From JBNJEM01 sp051745935 (GTDB taxonomy: Bacteria > Planctomycetota > Planctomycetia > Pirellulales > Pirellulaceae), in the NCBI GenBank assembly GCA_051745935.1, contig JBNJEM010000159.1, forward strand, positions 1 to 12,660: DNA of 12,660 nt, read 5' to 3'. This document shows positions 1 through 7,399 of this stretch, piece after piece. The stretch's first letter is position 1, and each line of letters opens with the position of its first letter. A program made the translations under genes and the position numbers. A model generated the notes under the pieces. That model made no database searches. It saw nothing but the letters and a program-made list of their open reading frames with translations, and was not told where the DNA came from.

Positions 1-2
1 GC

Positions 3-1916
3 TCCGAGGGCTATGAGGAGAGGGGGAGCGGTTCCGGCTACGGGAGGGAACGCGGCGATGACTACGAGAGGGAAGATTCGAGACGCGGGCGTGACGGAAG
101 AAATCGCCGGGATACGGGACCCCCACGCAAGTACGATCCCAGCAAGGTCAGCGGTTATCGGCCATCCGGAGTCGCCGGCGGCGGGGGATCCTATGGCGGC
201 GGGGGATCCTATGGCGGCGGGGGATCCTATGGCGGCGGGGGATCCTATGGCGGCGGCGAGTATGACAGATCGGGGGACATGGAGCGGGGCTACGGCGACA
301 GTGGCAGGGGCGGCCGGGGTCGACCCGCGGCGAAAACGGCACACGTGATCGCGGTCAAGGCGCTGGCGCCTTATCGCAAGCAAGCGGATGAGTTCAAGCG
401 GGTCCTCAGTAGCGCCGTTGGCTATGATCCCAGACGGGACACCCCCCGGATCGTGTTCTTTGAAGCCCAACGGGCCGACGTGACGGACGATCCCACGGAA
501 GAACCGGGCGAGTCGGAGTGGCGGAAAATCATGAACCCCAAATGGGCGGTGGAGGTGGCCAGGAAACAGCACTGGCATGGGGTCATGCAAGAAATGGCCG
601 ATCCGGCTTATGTGAATCGCAACGCGACCATGCCGGCTCCTCCCATCATGCTCCGCGATATGGAAGAAGCCATGCTCCACACGAAGGTGCCCAAAGGCAC
701 GCGCCGGCCGAGAATGAGGAGATCGGAAGCTGAACAGGAGAGCGAAGCGGAGGAGAAGGACGGAGACATGCCGCTGGCGACCGAGATGCCCGGGCTCGAT
801 CGGCCGGGTGGCGGCGGGCTCCCCGGCCGCGGAGGCTTTCCCGGCGGCTTTCCGGGAAGCGGGCGCTCCGGCGGAATGGGGGGAATGTACGGCTCCGGAA
901 TGGGCGGTAGTGGTTCCGGCATGGAAGGCTATGGTGGCTCCGGAGGCATGATGGAGTCGGATATGGAGGGCTATGGAGACGAATACGAGATGGGCTCCGA
1001 TAGCGGCTACGGTTATGGCTCCGGCAGGGGAAGCGGTGGCTATGGCGGCAGCGGCGGTTACGGCATGCGGCGAATGTCCACCAGTGCCGAGCCCGTGCAG
1101 TACAAGCTCGTCCGGTTTTTCGATACCGATGTCCAGCCGGATCGCGTGTACCGGTATCGAGTCCGGTTGTTCGTGGAAGATCCGAACAATCCAAACACGG
1201 ATCGAGCGAATGGTCCGGTTAGCCGGCCACCTCGACGCCGGACGCTTTCGATGGAGGTGATTCAGCGGCTGAAAAAGCAGGAAGCCGATCCTGACCAGCA
1301 AGGGATTTACTATGTGACCACGGATTGGAGCGAACCCTCTGGTCCGATTAGTTTACCGACAACGGCTCGCGCCTACGCCGGCGAGGTGTCTCCCACCCGT
1401 TACTCGCGAGGTGCCGGCGGCGTCAAGATCCGACAAAATGAACCCAACGGAAAAGTCTGTCCCGTCGTCTGGAACGATCGGTACGCCGTGGATATTTCAA
1501 AGGAAGTCAAGGCCTATCGTGGCGCCGTGCTCAACGTCAGCGGCGAATTCGAGGTGTTGGACCCCGTCACCCTGATCATTAAACTGCTCGATGAGGAAGG
1601 ATGTGAGCTGGACAGCCAGCTTACGGTCATTGACATGTTTGGCGGACAAGATTTGCCAGGCGATAGCAAGCAGCGGGTGTCCGCCATTGGTGAATTCCTG
1701 TTGATTGACGAGGAGGGGAATTTCAAGGTCCAGAACGAAGTAGCCGACCATGAGAAATTCCAGCGATTTACATTGGCGGACGAAATGGAAGGGGCAGGCG
1801 CCATGGGAGGCTATCCGGGTGGGCAACCCGGTTCGGATGAGGAGGAGTACGGAGATGACTCCTCGGAGGGCTATGGAAGTGGTTATCCGGGCAGTGGACG
1901 AGGCCGGGGGTCTTAA
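3..1916 (+). CDS. Gly/Tyr/Ser-rich secretin-associated protein (5' partial)
   Basis: The reading frame is open from the left edge (first whole codon at 3) to TAA at 1914-1916, giving 637 visible residues; the true start lies outside. Methionine codons such as the one at 279 are internal, because coding-like sequence continues upstream in the same frame. Residue 1-110 is charged and Gly-rich, including four GGGGSY repeats (59-82). Residues about 111-210 look folded (TAHVIAVKALAPYRKQADEF). Residues about 258-356 form a long Gly/Met/Tyr/Ser low-complexity stretch. Residues about 365-596 form a beta-rich domain beginning YKLVRFFDTDVQPDRVYRYR, reminiscent of a fibronectin-like segment I recall from planctomycete proteins next to pilus or secretin genes. 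The tail (598-637) is again Gly/Tyr/Asp-rich. I infer a structural or assembly partner of the downstream secretin. No catalytic motif is visible. The reading frame is confident; the function is tentative. Confidence 0.85.
   Translation, partial: SEGYEERGSGSGYGRERGDDYEREDSRRGRDGRNRRDTGPPRKYDPSKVSGYRPSGVAGGGGSYGGGGSYGGGGSYGGGGSYGGGEYDRSGDMERGYGDSGRGGRGRPAAKTAHVIAVKALAPYRKQADEFKRVLSSAVGYDPRRDTPRIVFFEAQRADVTDDPTEEPGESEWRKIMNPKWAVEVARKQHWHGVMQEMADPAYVNRNATMPAPPIMLRDMEEAMLHTKVPKGTRRPRMRRSEAEQESEAEEKDGDMPLATEMPGLDRPGGGGLPGRGGFPGGFPGSGRSGGMGGMYGSGMGGSGSGMEGYGGSGGMMESDMEGYGDEYEMGSDSGYGYGSGRGSGGYGGSGGYGMRRMSTSAEPVQYKLVRFFDTDVQPDRVYRYRVRLFVEDPNNPNTDRANGPVSRPPRRRTLSMEVIQRLKKQEADPDQQGIYYVTTDWSEPSGPISLPTTARAYAGEVSPTRYSRGAGGVKIRQNEPNGKVCPVVWNDRYAVDISKEVKAYRGAVLNVSGEFEVLDPVTLIIKLLDEEGCELDSQLTVIDMFGGQDLPGDSKQRVSAIGEFLLIDEEGNFKVQNEVADHEKFQRFTLADEMEGAGAMGGYPGGQPGSDEEEYGDDSSEGYGSGYPGSGRGRGS
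177..248 (+). repeat. 18-bp in-frame tandem repeat, 4 perfect copies
   Basis: Four identical copies of an 18-bp unit (GGC GGC GGG GGA TCC TAT) lie head to tail and encode GGGGSY. A partial fifth copy follows at 249. The copies show no nucleotide divergence, not even at third codon positions, so the expansion is probably recent replication slippage. The product is a flexible Gly-Ser linker with regularly spaced tyrosines. Each unit carries one GGATCC site. Confidence 0.97.
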
Positions 1917-2084
1917 TCCAACGTGCTCCAGTAAATCCATGTGTCGCGTTGGGGGCCGAGCAGGTGGCGGGGGACGGGTGAGCGGAGAGTCGGTGGTGTG
2001 CTGGCTGTCTGCCGCGGAGACGCTTATCCTGCCGTCCCCGCATGGCCAGGGATGCGCCGGAACAGGGATAAACAGGAAAAACGG

Positions 2085-2114
2085 CAACGCCCGGTCCCGG
2101 CGGACCGGGCGTTG
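2085..2114 (+). terminator. Perfect 13-bp hairpin, probable terminator
   Basis: CAACGCCCGGTCC at 2085-2097 pairs perfectly with GGACCGGGCGTTG at 2102-2114 around a 4-base loop (CGGC). TTT follows on the + strand, and AAAAA lies just before the stem, giving a T-rich tail on the minus strand too. It sits about 170 bases after the upstream stop codon. It could end that transcript, though the U-tract is short and the distance is long. A REP-like role is the alternative. Confidence 0.6.
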
Positions 2115-2555
2115 TTTCGGTTCTTGCGGTACGGTTGCCGTCGGAAGCGGGCCTCTGTTCTGCTTCAAATGGGTAAAGAGAGACGCGTTCTGCCGTTGAG
2201 TCGCGCCTTGGTTCTTTGCAAACGCCAAAAGACTGCTCGGCCACTGTTGCATTGCCTCCGCTCGCGATTCGCCGTTTCTGGAGGGAAATCGCGTCTTGCC
2301 GCTCGCTCAGGAAAGTCCCACCCTCCGAAAAATGGCGAAGTTAATCGTGAGTCTTTCCTTAAAAACTCAGCAATGGCCCCGACGTAATTTCCGCCGCGAT
2401 CAAATGAACCGAGTCTGGATGCGAAGTGTGCCGATGCCTCGCGCGGACCCCGCGACCCGTCGCCAACGTTCCTCGCACGGTTTGCTCACGCGAGAGGTTA
2501 GATCCATGACCGAGGCAAAAAACCCACAAAAGCACCCATTGGAACAGAATTGCTC

Positions 2556-2584
2556 TTGACCAGTTTGGCGTCGGAGAGTATTTA
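2556..2584 (+). promoter_or_regulatory. Sigma-70-like promoter for the secretin gene
   Basis: TTGACC (2556-2561) and TATTTA (2579-2584) are separated by exactly 17 bases. The -35 matches five of six consensus positions. It points at the secretin and would give a leader of roughly 220 bases before the TTG start. Transcription itself is inferred; planctomycete promoters do not always follow this consensus. Confidence 0.5.
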
Positions 2585-2794
2585 ACCGTCTCTTATCCAA
2601 GAAATTTCCCTGTCAACGGTTGTCGAAACCCATCGGTGGCGACCGGTCAAATCAGCTCGTCGTAGAACGATGCTCAACCTGACGCGGTGTGTAGTCCGCG
2701 AGGAGTTGGGTCCAACGCCTTGCGCATGGAAGCGCGACGGCTGGTAGGTGGTGCTGGATCGTATCCGGCCACGTGCGAGGGTTTCGTGCATCTC

Positions 2795-2804
2795 GAGGAA
2801 GGAG
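2795..2804 (+). promoter_or_regulatory. Ribosome binding site deciding the secretin start
   Basis: GAGGAAGGAG ends 7 bases before the TTG at 2812-2814. This strong Shine-Dalgarno match lies inside the longer reading that would start at GTG 2773, and no comparable site precedes that GTG. The TTG start also places the signal peptide directly at the N-terminus. Confidence 0.75.
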
Positions 2805-2811
2805 AAGCGCG

Positions 2812-5800
2812 TTGAGTACGACCGCCAGACTATTTGGTTGTTGTGTTGCCCTGGGGCTAACAGTATCAGTGGCGTCTGTGCTAGCTCGTCCCCCTGTGTT
2901 GGGCGGTAGCACGCGAATGGGTTTGCTTGTTCCGGGACAAGCGAATCAGAGCAATAGCAAGGATGCTCGGCAAGTGGCCCGGAAGTGGCTGGGACAGGCG
3001 AGAGAGGCCATGAAAAATGGCGATCTGGAATTGGCCGAGTACTGTATTGAGCGAGCGGAGAGGCAGAAGGTAAAGGATGATCCTCTCTTCGCGCGCTTCA
3101 AGGATACGCCGGCCAAGGCTCGCGAAGATCTGGAACGGATGCGATCTCGCGGATCGGGTGGCGATACCGAGTCGCAATTCTCCAATCCACTGACCCGCCT
3201 GTTTGATCGAGGCGAGCAGCCGTCCGGGCCGCCAGCGGACCCGTATGGCGATTCGGGAGAGAGTTCGGCAACCGCGATGGGGTCGGCGAACTCTCGGGGG
3301 GCTGACACGCCTCGGACCCGTCCCGCCGCTTCGAGGCCGTCCGCGGGCGAAGTGGCCTCTTCGTCGGCGAATCCCCGGACGGACGACAAACAGGCGAGTG
3401 GCGGACAGGCGGGTGGCAAACAGGGGCGTGGTACGCAGCTCTTGCTCGACGCGCGCCGGGCGTTGGCCAAGGGGGACGCTCAGCGAGCGGGACTGCTGGT
3501 GTCGCAAGCCAAAAAGCTGGGGGTTAACTATCCCATAAACGCCGACTCGCCGGACAAAGTGGATGCGTTGGTGAAGCGAGCGGCCGGGTTTTCCGACGGT
3601 CCCGAACCGGATGAAAACGCCACGGACTACACGCGCAAGTTCGCGCGGTTCTTGATGGACCAGGCATCCGGTCTCCTCGCTCATCAGGCATTCGACGAAG
3701 CACGGCAACTGGCACAACAGGCGAAGGATTTGCGAGCGGAATACGGGCAGTTCGATGAAACGCCCGACCAGTTGCTTTCGAAAATCGCCGCCGTGCGGCG
3801 CCAGAATGCCGGGGCGAACGGTCAGCCAAACGACAGTGGATCCAATGCCAACGTGTCCGACGCGGACAATAGGCATCCTCGCCGCCTTCCGTCTCCAAGT
3901 GGCCAGCCGTCTGGCGGGAACAAGGCTGACGCGTCACGCCTCGTCGCACAGGCGCGAGCGGCTTTGGATCGCGGCGATTTGGCGGCGGCCAAACAATACG
4001 CCGAGAACGCTCAAGGGATGGCTCCGGAATCAGCCTATGGTCCGAACGAGGAGCGGCCCTGGATGGTCTTGCTGGACATCAACAAAGCCATGAATGATCG
4101 GCGGTCGGTGATGCCCACCGGCACGTCGCGGTCTCGGCAGGCACGGGGGGCCGAAGGGGGTGGCGACGGCTCGTACCCGGTTAAGCAAGGGTTGTATAAC
4201 CCTGAGCAGGATGCGTCGCGCAACGTGGCGGCCCAAACGCTGCAGCCGGATTCGCCGAACGGTTCGGAGGGCGATCAGCCGAGTCCCAAGGCTAATTCAC
4301 AAGAGCCGCGGTCGCCGGGAGAAACATTATACCAAGACGGGCTCCGAGCTTTGGAAGAGCATGATCAAGAAACGGCTCTGAAGCTGTTTCATGATGCCTG
4401 GAAATACGAGAAGGAGTTGGATCCTCTGATGCGGCAGCAGCTGCAGGATAAACTCGTTTTCCTGCAGCGGAATGAGACGCCGCCGGACACGGAGGAAGGC
4501 GAGGGCTCGCCGCTGGAAGCGGTCGATTCGCGGCAACAATTGTTGCGTCAGAAAATGTTTCGCGAAATCAGTAGCGAACAGGTTGAAGCGCAGCGGATGA
4601 GCGGGACGGATCCGAAAGGTGCTTTGGAACGGCTGCAGAAGCTTCGCAAGCGGGTGAGTGAGTCCGAAGTCGATCCCGCTTCAAGGAAGCAATTGCTGAC
4701 AATGGTCGATCGAAGTATCGAGGGCTTGCAGCAATACATGGATCTCAATAAGGCGGAGATCGAATTGAACGAGCGCAACCAGGCGGTCGAGGAAGGTATC
4801 GCTTTGGATGCCCAGCGCGAGATGGAAATCCAAAACGAACTCGCCAAGTTGGTCGAGGAGTTCAATGAGCTGTTGGACGAGCAACGCTACGCGGAAGCGG
4901 AACTCATCGCGAAACAGGCCAAAGAGCTTGCTCCCGAGGCTGAAGTGGTCCAGAACCTCTTGTGGCAAAGCCGATTCGTGCGGCGCATACAGGAACAAAT
5001 GGCGATCAAAGAGGAGAAGGAGCGGGCGTTCTATGAGACGTTGACCAACGTGGAGAGGTCCTCCACTGCGTTCGACGATGGTGAACCGTACAAATTCACG
5101 GACGCCAGGGAATGGCAGGATTTGTCCGATGTGCGTCGTAGGCTCGGAGAGGAACAGCGGCGATTAAGCGAAGCGGAAATGGAAATTCAGAAAGCGATGA
5201 ATACCAAGGTCGACGTCAAGTTTGAAGACCGACCGCTTTCCGAAGTCATGGACGTGCTGAGTGACCTTTCCGGAGTTCCCATCGTGCTGGACTCGGTGGG
5301 GATGGCCGCCGAGGGCGTGACCAGCGACCAGCCGGTTACGATTCGCCTGAACCAGCAAATCTCGCTGCGGAGCGCCCTTAATCTGATTCTGGCGGAGCTG
5401 CGGCTCAGCCATGTCATACAGGATGAAGTGTTGCGGGTGACCAGTGAGCAGACACGAGACTCGAACGTCTATAACGAGGTCTATAAAGTCGGCGATCTGG
5501 TGATTCCGATCCCCAACTTCCTGCCCGGTTATCACACGGGACTCGCCGGTGCCATTAAATCCGCTCACGATGCGGTCGGGTACGGTGGGAACCCCTCCAG
5601 CTTAAGCCAAGTACCAGTGGCGCTCGCTTCAAACGAGGGGCCCGAGAATTCAAACGCCTCGGTGCTGGCACAAATGGGCGGCGCCGGAATGCTGCCCTCC
5701 CTCAGTTCCCAACAATCGCAACCCGCCGGGGCTGGGCCGGGCGGGATGGGTGGTGCCGCCATGGCGGACTACGACTCGTTGATGGAACTGATCAGCTCCA

Positions 5801-6933
5801 CCATCGCCCCCGATACGTGGGATGAAGTGGGCGGAGCGGGAGCCATGGAACCCTTTCCGACCAACCTGAGTCTGGTGATCAGCCAAACCCAGGAGGTGCA
5901 TGAACAGGTTGCCGATCTGCTGGATCAGTTGCGGCGTCTACAAGACTTGCAGGTGACGATCGAGGTCCGCTTCATCACCCTCAACGACAACTTCTTCGAA
6001 CGAATCGGGATGGATTTCGATTTCTCCATCGATGATAACGTCAACGTGGACCTGATCCGTGGAGATGATCGGACCGGTGGACCGGGGGATGATACGGGCC
6101 CCAGCGCGGTGTTCGGTCTCAACCAGCAAGGGCCGACCACGAACCTCGACCTCGAATTCACTCAGGGGAGCTTCGGAGCCGCCGTTCCTCAGTTCGGAAA
6201 CTTCGACGCGGGAACGGCCGCGAACTTTGGAATGGCCATTCTCAGTGATCTGGAAGTCTTCTTCCTGCTGGAAGCCGCGGAGGGAGATACGCGCACCAAT
6301 GTGTTGCAAGCGCCGAAAGTTACCCTGTTTAACGGGCAAACCGCGAACGTGAGTGACACGTCGGAGCGGCCGTTCGTAACCAGTATCATCCCGGTTGTCG
6401 GTGATTTCGCCGCCGCTCAGCAGCCCGTCATTATCGTACTGCGCGAAGGCACGCAAATGACGGTCCAGGCCGTGGTCTCCTCCGATCGCCGCTTCGTCCG
6501 CTTGACACTGGTGCCGTTCTTCAGTCGGATCGGGCCCATCGAGGAGTTCACGTTCCAAGGGAGTACCACGACGGATTCGGGAACGATCGTGGATGATCCC
6601 GACAACGAGGACGTGAACGGTGAACGCGATAACGTAACGGAGACCAGGACGGGTACGACGGTCCAGCTGCCAACCTTTATCTCGACGTCGGTGTCCACCA
6701 CCGTCAGCGTGCCCGATGGCGGCACGGTATTGCTCGGCGGCATCAAGCGGCTTAGCGAAGGACGCGTGGAACGGGGAGTGCCCATGATGAGTAAACTGCC
6801 CTATATTAACCGGCTCTTCAAAAATGTCGGGATCGGCCGCGAAACCGAAAGTCTCATGATGATGGTCACGCCACGCATCATCATTCAGGAAGAGGAAGAG
6901 CTGAGCCAGACTGGCTATGACAGCTCGCAATAA
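2812..6933 (+). CDS. Large TPR-containing secretin (T2SS GspD/PilQ-type outer-membrane channel)
   Basis: The 1373-residue product is predicted to form the outer-membrane secretin ring of a type II secretion or type IV pilus machine. Residues 1-25 are a signal peptide (cleavage likely at SVLA|RPP). Helical TPR-like repeats lie near 54-86, 209-241, 278-312, 372-404, 503-532 and 682-713, separated by polar, disordered linkers and charged coiled-coil-like stretches. Residues about 796-884 resemble an N0/STN domain (VDVKFEDRPLSEVMDVLSDL). A Gly/Ser/Gln-rich insert precedes DTWDEVGGAGAMEPFPTNLS, a segment I recall from planctomycete secretins. The secretin core runs from about 1047 (QVTIEVRFITL) to VPDGGTVLLGGI near 1300 and the closing MSKLPYINRLF and MVTPRIII. 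It is much longer than typical GspD (about 650-700 residues), mainly because of the N-terminal repeats. The TTG start is chosen over GTG 2773 because of the ribosome binding site. Whether it serves pili or secretion cannot be told here. Confidence 0.93.
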   Translation: MSTTARLFGCCVALGLTVSVASVLARPPVLGGSTRMGLLVPGQANQSNSKDARQVARKWLGQAREAMKNGDLELAEYCIERAERQKVKDDPLFARFKDTPAKAREDLERMRSRGSGGDTESQFSNPLTRLFDRGEQPSGPPADPYGDSGESSATAMGSANSRGADTPRTRPAASRPSAGEVASSSANPRTDDKQASGGQAGGKQGRGTQLLLDARRALAKGDAQRAGLLVSQAKKLGVNYPINADSPDKVDALVKRAAGFSDGPEPDENATDYTRKFARFLMDQASGLLAHQAFDEARQLAQQAKDLRAEYGQFDETPDQLLSKIAAVRRQNAGANGQPNDSGSNANVSDADNRHPRRLPSPSGQPSGGNKADASRLVAQARAALDRGDLAAAKQYAENAQGMAPESAYGPNEERPWMVLLDINKAMNDRRSVMPTGTSRSRQARGAEGGGDGSYPVKQGLYNPEQDASRNVAAQTLQPDSPNGSEGDQPSPKANSQEPRSPGETLYQDGLRALEEHDQETALKLFHDAWKYEKELDPLMRQQLQDKLVFLQRNETPPDTEEGEGSPLEAVDSRQQLLRQKMFREISSEQVEAQRMSGTDPKGALERLQKLRKRVSESEVDPASRKQLLTMVDRSIEGLQQYMDLNKAEIELNERNQAVEEGIALDAQREMEIQNELAKLVEEFNELLDEQRYAEAELIAKQAKELAPEAEVVQNLLWQSRFVRRIQEQMAIKEEKERAFYETLTNVERSSTAFDDGEPYKFTDAREWQDLSDVRRRLGEEQRRLSEAEMEIQKAMNTKVDVKFEDRPLSEVMDVLSDLSGVPIVLDSVGMAAEGVTSDQPVTIRLNQQISLRSALNLILAELRLSHVIQDEVLRVTSEQTRDSNVYNEVYKVGDLVIPIPNFLPGYHTGLAGAIKSAHDAVGYGGNPSSLSQVPVALASNEGPENSNASVLAQMGGAGMLPSLSSQQSQPAGAGPGGMGGAAMADYDSLMELISSTIAPDTWDEVGGAGAMEPFPTNLSLVISQTQEVHEQVADLLDQLRRLQDLQVTIEVRFITLNDNFFERIGMDFDFSIDDNVNVDLIRGDDRTGGPGDDTGPSAVFGLNQQGPTTNLDLEFTQGSFGAAVPQFGNFDAGTAANFGMAILSDLEVFFLLEAAEGDTRTNVLQAPKVTLFNGQTANVSDTSERPFVTSIIPVVGDFAAAQQPVIIVLREGTQMTVQAVVSSDRRFVRLTLVPFFSRIGPIEEFTFQGSTTTDSGTIVDDPDNEDVNGERDNVTETRTGTTVQLPTFISTSVSTTVSVPDGGTVLLGGIKRLSEGRVERGVPMMSKLPYINRLFKNVGIGRETESLMMMVTPRIIIQEEEELSQTGYDSSQ

Positions 6934-6964
6934 CCGCGGGACGGACAGACGTGCTTACCCATCG

Positions 6965-6996
6965 ACCGCCGGCCCGCCACGCGGGCCGGCGGTTTT
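6965..6996 (+). terminator. Rho-independent terminator of the secretin gene
   Basis: ACCGCCGGCCCGC (6965-6977) pairs perfectly with GCGGGCCGGCGGT (6981-6993) around a CAC loop and is followed by TTT. It begins about 30 bases after the secretin stop. The 13-bp, almost all-GC stem is strong; the T tract is short. Confidence 0.85.
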
Positions 6997-7088
6997 CGTT
7001 GGTGTCTTCCAAAGGGGGACGAAGGGCCGGACGCGTGATTGCGCCGTCGGTCGCGGGCGAACGGAGGCTGCTTAAAACGCCGGTAAAC

Positions 7089-7140
7089 GGCCCGGGCGTG
7101 TCCCGGGGATCGTTCCGTTTGCCGCTACAACCGATCAGCC
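7089..7140 (+). repeat. REP-like palindromic unit A
   Basis: CCCGGG (7091-7096), loop CGTGT, then CCCGGG (7102-7107) form a hairpin. It is followed by GCCGCTACAA (7121-7130). The TGTCCCG core and the GCCGCTACAA tail recur at comparable spacing in unit B (7218-7223 and 7239-7248), so A and B look like diverged copies of one element. Confidence 0.5.
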
Positions 7141-7203
7141 AGGAATACCGGCGGCACGAATAACCCTTGGTCCTTCTAAACCCCAGTATTGCAAAAAAAC
7201 GTG

Positions 7204-7320
7204 ATGCCACGCGGCCTGTCCCGTGGTGATTCACGCTCGCCGCTACAAACCGGCCGGACACACCACGCCTGGCCGTCGGTAGCGTGAAACGTAACGGACC
7301 ATGGGACAAGCCCGTGGCAT
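7204..7320. repeat. Inverted pair of REP-like units B and C
   Basis: Unit B (7204-7226) reads ATGCCACG...TGTCCCGTGG. The reverse complement of unit C (7299-7320) reads ATGCCACGGGCTTGTCCCATGG, so the two are close inverted copies. Unit C is itself a hairpin: CCATGGG (7299-7305), loop ACAAG, CCCGTGG (7311-7317), with one G-T pair. This head-to-head layout resembles bacterial interspersed mosaic elements. Mobilisation by a RAYT-type transposase encoded elsewhere is inference. Confidence 0.55.
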
Positions 7321-7399
7321 TCGCACCTCGAAAATCCTTTGCTCGAGATGTGCCACGCACGTGCGAACGTCCGCGGAGGTCGTCGGCTTCATCGCTGTT

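Larger units (their letters stand above)
1917..2772. other. Long intergenic region before the secretin gene
   Basis: This stretch of roughly 850 bases has no convincing gene. The ORFs in it are short, Arg/Pro/Ser-rich and lack good ribosome binding sites. It contains a terminator-like hairpin at 2085-2114, a 7-bp dyad (CGCGATT at 2263-2269, AATCGCG at 2287-2293) and a promoter-like pair at 2556-2584. It suggests that the secretin is transcribed separately from the gene upstream. Confidence 0.6.
6934..7399. other. Convergent intergenic spacer, repeat-rich
   Basis: This is the spacer between the converging secretin and uronate isomerase-like genes. It holds a strong terminator (6965-6996), three REP-like palindromic units (7089-7140, 7204-7226, 7299-7320) and the 10-bp palindrome CGCACGTGCG (7356-7365). 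The short ORFs in it look spurious. Confidence 0.6.

Noticed and set aside
177..248. Possible CRISPR array
   Set aside because: The units are 18 bp, contiguous and without spacers, and they keep the reading frame, so this is a coding tandem repeat.
13..348. ORF with four AAGDPM repeats, and an opposite-strand Arg/His repeat ORF
   Set aside because: Both are other-frame readings of the 18-bp repeat inside the real Gly-rich coding frame, which is open through the window edge.
1941..2387. 148-codon ORF in the gap before the secretin
   Set aside because: Its start overlaps nothing useful, it reads through the terminator-like hairpin, it has an Arg-rich composition, and it has no good ribosome binding site.
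2773..2811. GTG 2773 as the secretin start
   Set aside because: It would add 13 residues before the signal peptide and place the strong Shine-Dalgarno inside the gene; TTG 2812 fits better.
2881..3876. 331-codon minus-strand ORF
   Set aside because: It is antisense to the secretin N-terminal repeats, with Arg/His/Ser-rich composition and no recognisable domain.
5938..6930. 330-codon minus-strand ORF
   Set aside because: It lies fully antisense to the conserved secretin core and shows no family motif. Long antisense frames are common in GC-rich genes.
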